The notes beneath the pieces are model-generated. The model ran no database searches and was not told the DNA's origin. It was given only the letters and a program-made list of their open reading frames with translations. Shown one piece after another: positions 25,835-35,346 of a stretch of 64,000 bases of DNA (within the stretch, counting starts at the first letter, position 1; the number at the start of each line of letters is the position of its first letter). This DNA is from Gammaproteobacteria bacterium (GTDB taxonomy: Bacteria > Pseudomonadota > Gammaproteobacteria > Steroidobacterales > Steroidobacteraceae): NCBI GenBank assembly GCA_027365225.1, contig DAHXNV010000001.1:1-64000 (forward strand), read 5' to 3'. A program made the translations under genes and the position numbers.

Positions 25835-26995
25835 CTATTTCAACAAGTTGCCCCGGCGCAGCGCCGCGTCGCCGAAGCGTGCGCGCACCTGCTCGAGCGC
25901 CGAATCGAGGCGCGCCTCATCCCCGCCGCGCTCGGCCGTCTCGAACAGGCCCATCTGCCGGGCCGGCGAGAGACCCCCGAGCATCACCCCCAGCAGGCGC
26001 AGTTTGGCACCACGGTGCTCGGTCAGCCAGCGCCGCAACAGATCCCGGGCCACGTCGCGGATCGCGCGCTCCGCCTGTGTCGGCGGGGCTATCGCCTGCT
26101 GCCGCGTGAACGTGGTGAAGTCGTGGCAGCGGATCTTCACGCCGATCCGGGCCGTCATCAATCCTTTGTGGCGCAGCCGCTGGCAGGCGGTTTGCGCCAG
26201 CCGGCACAGGTGGGTATCGAGCGCCCGCGGATCCTGAAGGTCGCGGGCGAAGGTATCCTCGGCGCTGAGCGACTTTTCTTCCAGATCCGTCAGCACCGGT
26301 CGCTCATCCACCCCGGCGGCCCGCTCGCGCACTCCAGAGGCGTCCCGCCCGAACAGCTGCCACAGCAGCGCATCGGGTGCGCCGCGCAATTGCCCGAGCG
26401 TGCGCAGTCCAGCCGCCTCGACTTTCTCGCCGAGCTTACGCCCGAGGCCGGGCAGCCGCCGGACCGACAGCGGATCGAGCACCTCGCGGATCCGTTCGGC
26501 CGGCACGACGGTCAGTCCATCCGGCTTCTCCAGATCGGAGGCGATCTTCGCGACCAGCTTGTTGGTCGCTACGCCAACCGAGGCGGTCAGTCCGGTACGT
26601 GAGCGAATCTCGTCCTTGATGCGCCGGGCGATGGCCGGCGGCGTCCCGAGCAACTCGATGCTGCCGGTCACATCGAGGAACGCCTCATCGAGCGACAAGC
26701 CCTGCACCAGCGGCGTGATTTCATGGAACACCGCGAACACCTGCCGCGAGACGTCCCGGTAGCGCGTCATGCGAGGGGGAACGCATATCGCCGCCGAACA
26801 CAGCCGTAGCGCCGTGCTCATCGGCATGGCCGAGCGCACGCCGAACCGGCGGACCTCGTAGCTGGCCGCCGCCACGACGCCGCGAGCGCCGGGGTGTCCG
26901 ACCACCACGGGCTTGCCGGCAAGCTCCGGCCGGTCATGCTGCTCCACGGACGCGAAAAACGCGTCCATGTCGACATGCAAAATGGCGCGGATCAT
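25835..26995 (-). CDS. dinB: DNA polymerase IV
   Basis: A 386-residue Y-family translesion polymerase. The catalytic acidic residues are in HVDMDAFFASVEQ (about residues 7-19) and SLDEAFLDVT (about 102-111); the finger motif YEVRRFGVRS is present, as is the helix-hairpin-helix RRLPGLGRKLGEKVEA. The little-finger domain follows (about 240-345). It lacks an obvious C-terminal beta-clamp box longer than QMGLF (QxxLF type, near 355), which is likely the clamp-binding motif. No SOS operator was recognised upstream because the gene lies inside a compact cluster. Confidence 0.96.
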   Translation of the reverse strand: MIRAILHVDMDAFFASVEQHDRPELAGKPVVVGHPGARGVVAAASYEVRRFGVRSAMPMSTALRLCSAAICVPPRMTRYRDVSRQVFAVFHEITPLVQGLSLDEAFLDVTGSIELLGTPPAIARRIKDEIRSRTGLTASVGVATNKLVAKIASDLEKPDGLTVVPAERIREVLDPLSVRRLPGLGRKLGEKVEAAGLRTLGQLRGAPDALLWQLFGRDASGVRERAAGVDERPVLTDLEEKSLSAEDTFARDLQDPRALDTHLCRLAQTACQRLRHKGLMTARIGVKIRCHDFTTFTRQQAIAPPTQAERAIRDVARDLLRRWLTEHRGAKLRLLGVMLGGLSPARQMGLFETAERGGDEARLDSALEQVRARFGDAALRRGNLLK

Positions 26996-27020
26996 GGCGG
27001 ACGGGTCGTGCGAGCGCCGC

Positions 27021-28040
27021 TCAGAGCGTGAGGAAACCGTAGGTTGCGATAACCGCGAACAGCAACGCGAAGGCGGTCAGGTAGCCCAGCGAGATCACGA
27101 CGAGCTTTGCGAGGGTACGCCCCCGACTGTCCCGATACACACGCCGCATCGCCAAGTAGAAGTAAACCAGCGTGTAGATCGACAGTGCGCCCCAGACCGG
27201 ACGCAGGATCACTCCGGAGGAGGTGATCATCTGGAGCAGCGTGTACAGTCCGAGCAACGTGAACACGCACACCTGGTTGTGCACGAGAAACAACAGGTGC
27301 TCGACGTAGTAGCGCCGCGGGTTGCGGTACAACGGCTTCAGACCCAAGGCCATGACCGGCAGAAACAGGAACATGGCCCGCTCGAGGCTGTGCAGCAAGA
27401 TCGCATCGAACCGTTCGAGGCCGCCTGCGGCGTTCAGCGCCGTCCAGCTGTGTTGAATGCGCGGGGAGAGCTCGGTGCACCATGCTCCAAGGGTCAGGCT
27501 GCGTGCGTCGATCGCGGCGCACACCGATTGCATCGGCACGGTGGCGGGAACCGCGCGCCCCACCACGGCGGGCCGTATCGCCGTGCCGGGATTGCGGCCG
27601 ATCAGCCCGACGCGGGCGGGCGTGGCCACGGTGTATCGGACCAATCCGTGGGCTTGTCGGACCCGGATCGGGGGCGGGGACAGCCACGACTGCAGTCCCA
27701 CCAGGAGGAAGAATATGACGCTCACGACCAGATAGAGCCGTACCGGCGGCAGATAGCGCGCGCGGTGGCCGGCGAGGAATTCCTCCGTCAGAAATCCCGG
27801 TCGCAGCAGCAGCGCGTACACCGTCCGCCACAACCGTGAATCGGCATGCGTCAGGTCCTCGGTGGCTTCCTGAATGAAATGCCGCAAGGAGTGCACCGGG
27901 TGCGCGTGATAGCGCTGCCCGCACGCGCTGCAGAAAGGGCCGGTGAGAATCGTTCCGCAATTGGTGCAGGCGCAGCCCCGCGGAACCTCGGGTCCGCCCG
28001 TGGCCGCAGTTGCGGCGGCGTGTCCGCAGATGCCGTTCAC
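27021..28040 (-). CDS. DUF3667-family membrane protein with zinc-ribbon N-terminus
   Basis: A 339-residue protein. Residues ~25-45 hold a CxxC...CxxC zinc ribbon (CTNCGTIL, FCSACGQ). A conserved amphipathic segment follows, then about five membrane segments (first near 125-145, the rest in the C-terminal 120 residues). This is the DUF3667/YckC-like architecture, function unknown. It starts with GTG at 28040-28038, overlapping the fadE stop (GTGA), so it is translationally coupled to fadE. Confidence 0.75.
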   Translation of the reverse strand: MNGICGHAAATAATGGPEVPRGCACTNCGTILTGPFCSACGQRYHAHPVHSLRHFIQEATEDLTHADSRLWRTVYALLLRPGFLTEEFLAGHRARYLPPVRLYLVVSVIFFLLVGLQSWLSPPPIRVRQAHGLVRYTVATPARVGLIGRNPGTAIRPAVVGRAVPATVPMQSVCAAIDARSLTLGAWCTELSPRIQHSWTALNAAGGLERFDAILLHSLERAMFLFLPVMALGLKPLYRNPRRYYVEHLLFLVHNQVCVFTLLGLYTLLQMITSSGVILRPVWGALSIYTLVYFYLAMRRVYRDSRGRTLAKLVVISLGYLTAFALLFAVIATYGFLTL

Positions 28041-30580
28041 GCGGGCTCGGCCGGCGCGCCGGCGCGCGGCGGCTGCGGGCTCGCCTGCCTGCCGAGCTCG
28101 TGCGGGGCGAAGTCATCGACATGAATGAGATTCATGACCTTGCGGTCGTACTCGTGCAGGGCCTGTGCCTCGGCCGAGGTGAGGATTCCGGCCGCGAGCG
28201 CCTGGTTGACTTGCCCGGGCAGATCGAGCGCGGTGATCCGTCCGGTCTTGACGCCCTCGACACGAATGCGCTTCTCGATGGGCTCCAACTGGACGGCGAG
28301 CGCCAGGGCCTCCCCGAGCAGACCGAGAGGATTTTCCGGCTGGACGGTGGTGTAGATGAACTGGCTGAGCCGCGTGCGCGCCTCGCTCGGCTGCGTGAGC
28401 AGCTCGGCGACGTGTCGGCCGAGCCGGTCGGATGGCGATGAATAATGGCGGCCGCGCGGAAAGACCACCACCCGCATCAGCCCCGCGAGCAGGCGGTTCG
28501 GGAAGTTGCGCAGGAAGCCGTGCAGCTGCTCCTGGGCGTGATACAACAGATTGCGGCAGGCCCACTCGACGATGGGCAGGTCCTCGGCCGGTCGGCCCTG
28601 ATTCTCGTGATGCTTCAGCACCATCGAGGCCAGGTACATCGCCGACAGCACATCGCCGAGCCGCGCCGAGAGATTCTCTTTCTTCTTCAAGTATCCGCCA
28701 AGCGTCAGCATCGCCACATCCACCGTGAAGGCGAACGAGGCGCTGAAGCGCACGATGTGCTGGTAGTAGCGCGCGGTCGGGCCGCTGACCGGCGAGCGGG
28801 TGAAACGCGCGTGGGTCAGCGCCATGACGAGCGATCGCACCGCATTGGAGATCGTGAAGCCGATGTGGCCGAACAGGGCGCGGTCGAACTCCTCGATGCC
28901 GCATGCGTGGTCCGGATTACGGGCCGCGTTCATCTCGCGCAGCACGAACGGATGACAGCGGACCGCGCCCTGCCCGAATATGATCAAATTGCGGGTCAGC
29001 AGGTTGGCGCCTTCGACCGTGATCGCCACCGGCACACACTGGTGGCCGCGCGCCAGGTAGTTCTTCGGACCGAGGCAGATGCCTTTGCCGCCGTGCACGT
29101 CCATGGCGTCGTTGGCGACCTGCCGCCCCATCTCGGTGACGTGGTACTTGAGCATTGCCGAGGGGACCGAGGGTTTCTCGCCCCCGTCGATCGCGCCGGC
29201 GGTGACCGAGCGCGCCGCATCCATCGTGTACGTGAGCCCGGCCATGCGCGCGAGCACCGCCTCGACGCCCTCGAACCGCGCCACCGGCATGTTGAATTGC
29301 CGGCGGATGCGGGTGTATGCGCCGCTCGCCCATACCCCGGCCTTGGCGCCGCCCGTGGCGTTCGACGGCAGCGAGATACACCGCCCCACCGAAAGTTGCT
29401 CCACCAGCATGCGCCAGCCGGTGCCGGCCATCTTCGGGCCGCCGATGATGAAATCGAGCGGCACGAATACGTCGTGTCCCTGGATCGGGCCGTTCTGGAA
29501 CGGGATGTTGACGGGAAAGTGCCGCCGGCCGATGCTGATGCCGGGTATGTCGCGCGGGATCAACGCGCAGGTGATGCCCACATCAACCGGTCCGCCCAGG
29601 AGCTGTTCCGGATCGAACAGCCGGAAAGCCAGTCCGATGACCGTGGCAACCGGTGCCAGAGTGATGTAGCGCTTGGAGAAGTTGAGCCGCATCCCGAGCA
29701 CGTCCTGACCTTGCCACGTACCGCGGCAGACGATGCCGGTGTCCGGGATGGAGGCGGCGTCGGAGCCGGCGCGCGGTCCCGTGAGAGCGAAGCACGGCAC
29801 TTCCTCGCCGCGCGCCAGGCGCGGCAGATAGTAGTTCTTCTGCTCGTCGGTACCGTAATGATTGAGCAACTCGGCGGGGCCGAGCGAATTCGGCACCGCG
29901 ATGGTGGAGGATGCGGTCGTGCTGCGGCTGGCGACCTTGGTGAGCACGCACGAATGCGCGTAGGCGGAGAATTCCAGTCCGCCGTAGCGCTTTGGAATGA
30001 TCATCGCGAAGAACCCGCGCGACTTGATGAAATCCCATACCTGCGCGGGCAGGTCGCCGATTTCATGGGTGATGGCCCAGTCATCGAGCATCTCGCAGAG
30101 CTGCTCGCAGGGTCCGTCGAGGAATGCCTGCTCCTCGGCGCTCAGGCGCGGCGGTCGGGCGGTGAGCAGCTTCGACCAGTTGGGCGCGCCGGTGAACAGC
30201 TCGCCATCCCACCAGACCGTGCCGGCTTCGAGCGCCTCGCGCTCGGTTTGCGACATCGGCGGCAGCAGCCTGCGGTAGGTCCGCATGAAGGGGCGCGTGA
30301 TCAGCGCCTTGCGCAGCCAGCGCACGTTCAGCAGCCACAATGCCCCCAGCGACAGCCACAGAAACCCCTTCCATGTGGCGCCCGCCGCGCTGTTCGCGCC
30401 GAAGTAGCTGTACGCGATCAGCAGCACGGTGAACGTGGCGGTGAAGGCCAGCAGCGACAGCCGCCGGTAGGCCAGGTAGAGCACCGCGGCGATGAACAGG
30501 AGGGTGATGATGCCCCCCGCCTGGGTCACGGCATACGCGATGGCCGCGACCGCAATCAACGCGAGGAGTGCACCCAGCAT
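28037..30580 (-). CDS. fadE: Acyl-CoA dehydrogenase, FadE type
   Basis: An 847-residue acyl-CoA dehydrogenase of the long E. coli FadE class, which oxidises acyl-CoA to trans-2-enoyl-CoA with FAD in the first step of fatty-acid beta-oxidation. Hydrophobic N-terminal ~95 residues (three segments) anchor it to the membrane. The dehydrogenase core (about 170-560) shows ALTGPRAGSDAASIPD and AMDVHGGKGICLGP. The C-terminal ~250 residues are the FadE-specific domain. The start has AAGGAG upstream. It heads a five-gene same-strand cluster with DUF3667, dinB and gspAB. Confidence 0.96.
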   Translation of the reverse strand: MLGALLALIAVAAIAYAVTQAGGIITLLFIAAVLYLAYRRLSLLAFTATFTVLLIAYSYFGANSAAGATWKGFLWLSLGALWLLNVRWLRKALITRPFMRTYRRLLPPMSQTEREALEAGTVWWDGELFTGAPNWSKLLTARPPRLSAEEQAFLDGPCEQLCEMLDDWAITHEIGDLPAQVWDFIKSRGFFAMIIPKRYGGLEFSAYAHSCVLTKVASRSTTASSTIAVPNSLGPAELLNHYGTDEQKNYYLPRLARGEEVPCFALTGPRAGSDAASIPDTGIVCRGTWQGQDVLGMRLNFSKRYITLAPVATVIGLAFRLFDPEQLLGGPVDVGITCALIPRDIPGISIGRRHFPVNIPFQNGPIQGHDVFVPLDFIIGGPKMAGTGWRMLVEQLSVGRCISLPSNATGGAKAGVWASGAYTRIRRQFNMPVARFEGVEAVLARMAGLTYTMDAARSVTAGAIDGGEKPSVPSAMLKYHVTEMGRQVANDAMDVHGGKGICLGPKNYLARGHQCVPVAITVEGANLLTRNLIIFGQGAVRCHPFVLREMNAARNPDHACGIEEFDRALFGHIGFTISNAVRSLVMALTHARFTRSPVSGPTARYYQHIVRFSASFAFTVDVAMLTLGGYLKKKENLSARLGDVLSAMYLASMVLKHHENQGRPAEDLPIVEWACRNLLYHAQEQLHGFLRNFPNRLLAGLMRVVVFPRGRHYSSPSDRLGRHVAELLTQPSEARTRLSQFIYTTVQPENPLGLLGEALALAVQLEPIEKRIRVEGVKTGRITALDLPGQVNQALAAGILTSAEAQALHEYDRKVMNLIHVDDFAPHELGRQASPQPPRAGAPAEPA

Positions 30581-30742
30581 GGAAGCTCCTTCAATCCGTC
30601 TTGTTCATGAGCGTCTGCAGTCTGCCCGGTCCCCTTCGATCGCGAAAGAGTACCTCTTGCGCAATGCCACGGCAGACACTGTGTCGGCCCGCGCGCTTCA
30701 CGGCGTTCACGATCGCTCGCGGCGATCGATCTTCGGGGAGGC

Positions 30743-31723
30743 TCAGCCGAGCAGCGCCTTCACACCCTCGCGTTCCTCGTGCAGCTCGGCGAGCGTCGCG
30801 TCCATGCGCTTGCGGCTGGCGGCATCGATCTGCAAGCCGGTCACGATACGGTACTCGCCATTGTGAGTGGTGACCGGATAGGAGTAGATCACGCCTTCCG
30901 GGATGCCGTAGCTGCCGTCGGATGGAACCGACATGCTCACCCAGTCCCCCTCCCGCGTGCCGTTCACCCATGTATGGACGTGGTCGATCGCAGCCGAGGC
31001 GGCCGAGGCGGCCGACGAGGCGCCCCGGGCCTTGATGACGGCCGCGCCGCGCTGTTGAACCACCGGGATGAAGGTCTGCTCTACCCAAGCGTCATCCACC
31101 AGCGAACGGGCGGATTTCCCGCCGACCAGTGCGTGGTTGATGTCCGGGTATTGTGTCGAGGAATGATTGCCCCAGACCGTCATGCGCCGGATGTCGCGCG
31201 TGTGCGCGCCGGTCTTCTCGGCGAGCTGTGAGAGGGCGCGATTGTGGTCGAGCCGGGTCATCGCGGTGAAATTGCGCGGATTCAGATCCTTGGCGTTGGC
31301 GCGCGCGATCAGCGCATTGGTGTTGGCCGGGTTACCCACCACCAGGACCTTGACGTTGCGATCGGCGACCTCGTTGAGGGCTTTCCCTTGCGCAGAGAAG
31401 ATCTGTGCGTTGGCGAGCAGCAGGTCCTTGCGCTCCATGCCCGGTCCGCGCGGGCGCGCCCCGACCAGCAGCGCCACGTGACAGTCGCGAAACGCGACCT
31501 TGGCATCGTCCGTGGCGATGATCTTGTTCAGCCCCGCGAATGCGCAATCGGCGAGTTCCATCACGACCCCGTTGAGCGCCGGCAGCGACGGGGTGATCTC
31601 CAGCAGATGCAGATTGATGGGCTGATCCGGTCCCAGCAGCTGCCCGGAGGCGACGCGGAATGCGAGGGCATAGCCGATCTGGCCGGCGCCGCCCGTGATC
31701 GCGACATTCAATGCGGGTTTCAT
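30743..31723 (-). CDS. mdh: Malate dehydrogenase
   Basis: A 326-residue NAD-dependent malate dehydrogenase of the cytosolic/MDH2-like clade that interconverts malate and oxaloacetate. The Rossmann motif is [13 protein letters not shown] (about residues 8-20), the mobile-loop arginines are in [12 protein letters not shown], Asp/Arg at TRLDHNRA, and the catalytic His is in [12 protein letters not shown]. The Ala/Ser-rich [14 protein letters not shown] matches a normal family helix and only looks repetitive in DNA (30991-31020). Monocistronic by spacing. Confidence 0.97.
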   Translation of the reverse strand: MKPALNVAITGGAGQIGYALAFRVASGQLLGPDQPINLHLLEITPSLPALNGVVMELADCAFAGLNKIIATDDAKVAFRDCHVALLVGARPRGPGMERKDLLLANAQIFSAQGKALNEVADRNVKVLVVGNPANTNALIARANAKDLNPRNFTAMTRLDHNRALSQLAEKTGAHTRDIRRMTVWGNHSSTQYPDINHALVGGKSARSLVDDAWVEQTFIPVVQQRGAAVIKARGASSAASAASAAIDHVHTWVNGTREGDWVSMSVPSDGSYGIPEGVIYSYPVTTHNGEYRIVTGLQIDAASRKRMDATLAELHEEREGVKALLG

Positions 31724-31848
31724 GGTGAGTCGAGTCCTTCGAGGAAAGCGTGCAATTCTAGCGCCGAGGGCTCCCGTTTATCATCCCACCCCGAATCGAG
31801 CCGCAAACTCCCCGCGCCGCCTCGAACGGAACGTGTCGAGGCGGCGCC

Positions 31849-34092
31849 TCAGGCCGGCTGGTCGAGCGCGCCCGCAGGGTGCAGCAGCCGCCCAAACGGG
31901 GCGCCGGAGCTGGCTTGCCGCTGCAGCAGCACGAGCAAGTCCTCCACGGCGCAAGGCTCGCCGAACAGCCTCCCCTGTACCTGGTTGCAGCCGTTGCGGC
32001 GCAGGAAATCCAGCTGATCCTGCGACTCCACTCCCTCGGCAACCACCACCATGTCGAGGCTGCGGCCCATCTCGATGATGGTGCGCACCAGAGTGGCATT
32101 GCCGCTGTTCGTGCCCACGTCGCGCACGAACGACTGATCGATCTTGAGCGTGCCGATCGGGAACTGCTGCAGTGCCGAGAGCGAGGAGTAGCCGGTGCCG
32201 AAGTCGTCGATCGACAGGTGCAGCCCCATGGCATAGAGCTCCTCGAGCAGCCGCAGGGTGTTCTTGGGGTCGGCCATGAGCGTCGTCTCGGTGATTTCGA
32301 GCTCGAGCGCGGTGGGCGAGACGCCGTGGCGGCGGAACACCGAGCGGCAGCGCAGGATGAAGCTGGCCTGACGCAGCTGGCGCAGCGAGAGATTCAGCGA
32401 GATGCGCCCGGGCTCGCCGCCGGCGCTCTTCAGCTGCCGGTAATCCATGCATACCCGGTTCAGCACCCACTCGCCGATGTCCAGGATGAGGTTGGTCTCC
32501 TCGGCGAGGGGGATGAAGCGCGACGGCGGAATGTCGCCGTGTCCCGGCAGGCGCCAGCGCAACAGTGCCTCGGCGCCCACCACCCGGCCGGTGGTGAGCT
32601 CGACTTTCGGCTGATAGCGGATGACGAGCTCGTCGCGCTCGAGCGCGCGGCGCAGCTTGCTCTTGAGGATCAGCCGCTCGACCGCCGCCGCGTTCATCTC
32701 GGGGGCGTAGAACGTGAAGGTGTTGCCGCCGTTCTGCTTGGCGTGATACATCGCCGCATCGGCGTTGCGGATCAGGTCGATGACGTTTTCCGCATCGCGC
32801 GGGCAGAAGGCTATGCCCACGCTTGCGGTAAGAAACACTTCCTGCTGGTTCAGCTGAAAGGCGCGCGCCACTTCGTTGAGGACCGTGCGCGCCAATTGCC
32901 CGATCGGCACACGATTGTCGGTCTCGGCGGGCAGCCCGTGCAGGCACAGCGCAAACTCGTCGCCGGCCAGCCGGCCGAGCATCGCATTCGGCGGCAGGGC
33001 CCGGGTCAGCCGCTCGGCCAGCACTTCGAGCACTCGGTCGCCGGTGTCATGTCCAAACGTGTCGTTCACCTCCTTGAACCGGTCCATGTCCAGATACAGC
33101 AGCGCCACCGCCCGCCCGCTGCGCAGTCCGCGCGACAACGTCTGCTGCAGCACGTGTTGGAACTGCATGCGATTGGCGACTTTGGTGAGCGTATCGTATC
33201 GGGCCAGGTAGCGGATGCGCCGCTCGGCGCGCTTGCGGTCGGTGATGTTGCGGGCGACGAAGATATTGCCCTGGAACTGCGGGTCGTCGGTCTCGATACG
33301 CGATCCGGCGAGGGACACCGGGATGGTCTGGTGGTCACGCGTGTGTACCACGGTCTCGCGCGTATCCTGCGCGGCCTGCAGCAGGTCGAAGTCGGCGCGG
33401 GCGTGCTCCTCGAGCAGCGATGCGACGCCGCGGCCGAGCAGCTCCTCCTCGCTGAAGCCGAGCATCTTGCAGGCCGCGGCATTGGCGGTCTTGATCACCC
33501 CGTCGGGGGAGGTGAGGAACACCGCGTCGGCCATGCTGTTCAGAACGCTGCGCAGGTAATCCTTGTTGATGGTCGAGTGACGCAGCCGTGCGCGCATTCG
33601 CTCCATGGCCTGCTCGAGCTCCCCGAGGCCATCCTGGCTGTAGGCTTCGACGGGGCGCGCGTAATCCCCCTGCCCGATGCGCTGGGCGCTGCGCGTGAGC
33701 GCCTCGGCGGCCTGGTGCACCCTCCGGCCGGCTCGCCAGGCGCGCACCGCCGCGATGAGGCCACCGCCTGCGGCCACCGCCCCGGCGAGTGCGACCGGCA
33801 GAACGCCCGGCCAATGGCCCCATAGGGCCGCCGCGGCGCTCAGCACCGCGACGGCGAATGTGGCGGTGAATGTCCAGAGCGCGGAGCGGAAGTTCTTCAA
33901 TGCGCGGCTCAAGCGAGAATACTCATCAGTGCACCAAGGAAATCCGACGGTGTCCGCCGTCCCACGGCGCACCCGAACTGCCGCCCGATACGGATCGATC
34001 GGTGCGCGCAGATCGGCGGAGGGTCCCGGCAACCTGGGGCCGGCGCTTACCCGGCGGCTCGAGCCGCTCTCTGTGCCCAGGTGTCCAGGCAC
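31849..34092 (-). CDS. Membrane GGDEF/EAL protein with HAMP and PAS domains
   Basis: A 747-residue c-di-GMP signalling protein. Order: two adjacent membrane segments (about 72-92 and 95-117), HAMP-like linker (120-172), PAS (182-285, ending in a NITDRKRAE-type helix), GGDEF (296-460) and EAL (475-735). The GGDEF site reads AGDEF (376-380), a substitution tolerated in some cyclases. The EAL domain keeps EALLRW, DDFGTGYSS and the KIDQSF lysine, so phosphodiesterase activity is likely. The start is uncertain: the first ~58 residues from ATG 34092 are Pro/Arg-rich, and a later non-ATG start just before the membrane segments is possible. Confidence 0.92.
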   Translation of the reverse strand: MPGHLGTESGSSRRVSAGPRLPGPSADLRAPIDPYRAAVRVRRGTADTVGFPWCTDEYSRLSRALKNFRSALWTFTATFAVAVLSAAAALWGHWPGVLPVALAGAVAAGGGLIAAVRAWRAGRRVHQAAEALTRSAQRIGQGDYARPVEAYSQDGLGELEQAMERMRARLRHSTINKDYLRSVLNSMADAVFLTSPDGVIKTANAAACKMLGFSEEELLGRGVASLLEEHARADFDLLQAAQDTRETVVHTRDHQTIPVSLAGSRIETDDPQFQGNIFVARNITDRKRAERRIRYLARYDTLTKVANRMQFQHVLQQTLSRGLRSGRAVALLYLDMDRFKEVNDTFGHDTGDRVLEVLAERLTRALPPNAMLGRLAGDEFALCLHGLPAETDNRVPIGQLARTVLNEVARAFQLNQQEVFLTASVGIAFCPRDAENVIDLIRNADAAMYHAKQNGGNTFTFYAPEMNAAAVERLILKSKLRRALERDELVIRYQPKVELTTGRVVGAEALLRWRLPGHGDIPPSRFIPLAEETNLILDIGEWVLNRVCMDYRQLKSAGGEPGRISLNLSLRQLRQASFILRCRSVFRRHGVSPTALELEITETTLMADPKNTLRLLEELYAMGLHLSIDDFGTGYSSLSALQQFPIGTLKIDQSFVRDVGTNSGNATLVRTIIEMGRSLDMVVVAEGVESQDQLDFLRRNGCNQVQGRLFGEPCAVEDLLVLLQRQASSGAPFGRLLHPAGALDQPA

Positions 34093-34196
34093 AGCTCGTC
34101 ATGCGCCGCAGAATATCAGAGTCCGGTGCGCCCCGCACGGACTGCCGCCGGCACGGGCCGTGGCCGATGCCCCACCGCGCGGGGTGGCCCTTCGCG

Positions 34197-35210
34197 CTAG
34201 CCCCCGGCGCCGGACCAGATCCGCTTGAGGTAGCTCACCATCAGGCCGCGCATGGTGGACATCGGGTCCGCGGTGGCGGCGAAGATCGGCGGTCTGCGCC
34301 GCAGCAGCCGCCAATTCTCGCTGCGCAGCACCCGGCGCAAAAACTCGACGTTGCGGTCGATGGCCTCGATGTACGGATTGCGTCCGTTATAGAGAATCTC
34401 GATGTGGCGGTAGACTGCGCCGAACTGACCATCGAGCCGCTTGGCGCGCACTTCGTCGACGAACTGGGGCGTCTGGCGCAGCAGATCGAGACCGGAGGCG
34501 TATTTGACCTCGGTCTGACCGCTCGGCGAGACCGGCAGCGCCACGCCGCCGAGCACGAACTCGACGTACAGCCGGTCACGGCACTTCTCCAGGTAACAGC
34601 GGTCGGCCATCTGGGCGATCATGTCCGCCGTGCCGAGCAGATGCCCGGCGACGATGTCGCGGCGGTCGCTCAGGCGAGCCTCGATCTGCGCGGCCGGAAA
34701 CTCGTAACCGGTGAAGTGAATCACTTCCCGGGCGAACGGCACCCAGGGCGCGAGCCCGATCCGCGGCAGATAGTCCTCGAGAAAGCGCGCGCCGCGCGAG
34801 ACGTGCACCCGGGTGAACTCCGCGCCGTTGCGCGAATCGTGCTCATCGGTGCGCCGCAGATATCCGACGTCGTGAAACAAACCGGTGATCAGGCCGGCGA
34901 TCGCGCGCTCGCCGCCGAGCCGCGCGGCCGGCTCGGCCTGACGCTCGTAGCCGACCAGCAGGCGCGCCAGCGCGAGAGTTATGTCGAGCGTGTGCTGGCG
35001 GTCGTGATAAACGGTGTCGACACCGTGATAGCCCGGGACCTCGCCGGCGAACAGCCGCTCGAAGTGAGCGAACGCGCGTCGGAGCGGCTCGAGAGACACG
35101 CTCGGCCAGGTGGGGGCGAACAGTGCCTCCACGGCCGCCTCCACCGCGGTCGTGGAGCTGACTTGCACGGTGTCGGTGACGTCGAAATCGCTGCGCCGAA
35201 CGCTGGTCAT
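34197..35210 (-). CDS. HD-domain phosphohydrolase
   Basis: A 337-residue protein with an HD metal-binding domain resembling PDEase-type or HD-GYP-related folds. Metal ligands appear as His in YHDRQHTLD (about residue 67), the HD pair in GLFHDVGYL (about 108-109), and later His residues in SRGARFLEDYL-flanked and EVIHFTGYE segments. No GYP motif is seen. Family members hydrolyse phosphate esters such as cyclic nucleotides. ATG 35210 gives MTSVRRSDFDV; a longer frame upstream is Arg-rich and unlike the family. Located beside a c-di-GMP protein gene, though separate by 104 nt. Confidence 0.82.
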   Translation of the reverse strand: MTSVRRSDFDVTDTVQVSSTTAVEAAVEALFAPTWPSVSLEPLRRAFAHFERLFAGEVPGYHGVDTVYHDRQHTLDITLALARLLVGYERQAEPAARLGGERAIAGLITGLFHDVGYLRRTDEHDSRNGAEFTRVHVSRGARFLEDYLPRIGLAPWVPFAREVIHFTGYEFPAAQIEARLSDRRDIVAGHLLGTADMIAQMADRCYLEKCRDRLYVEFVLGGVALPVSPSGQTEVKYASGLDLLRQTPQFVDEVRAKRLDGQFGAVYRHIEILYNGRNPYIEAIDRNVEFLRRVLRSENWRLLRRRPPIFAATADPMSTMRGLMVSYLKRIWSGAGG

Positions 35211-35346
35211 TTTACTTTGTGAGCCCGCGCGGTCGGCCGCCGGCCAGATTGATGCTCGAGCCACTGTGGGCCAAATTCGACCCGGATACCGAGAGCCACT
35301 GCTCAGAATCATTTGTCGCGCCCGCGGAGCCGCGATCCGGTTCCCC

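Noticed and set aside
28445..30610. 721-residue plus-strand frame antisense to fadE
   Set aside because: Composition of Arg, His and Gly typical of antisense frames in high-GC DNA; no domain, and the opposite strand encodes a clear FadE.
30991..31020. Short GGCCGAGGC-type repeat in mdh
   Set aside because: It encodes the normal Ala/Ser-rich helix of malate dehydrogenase and is not a variable repeat.
31879..33825. 648-residue plus-strand frame antisense to the GGDEF/EAL gene
   Set aside because: No domain; opposite strand carries intact catalytic motifs.
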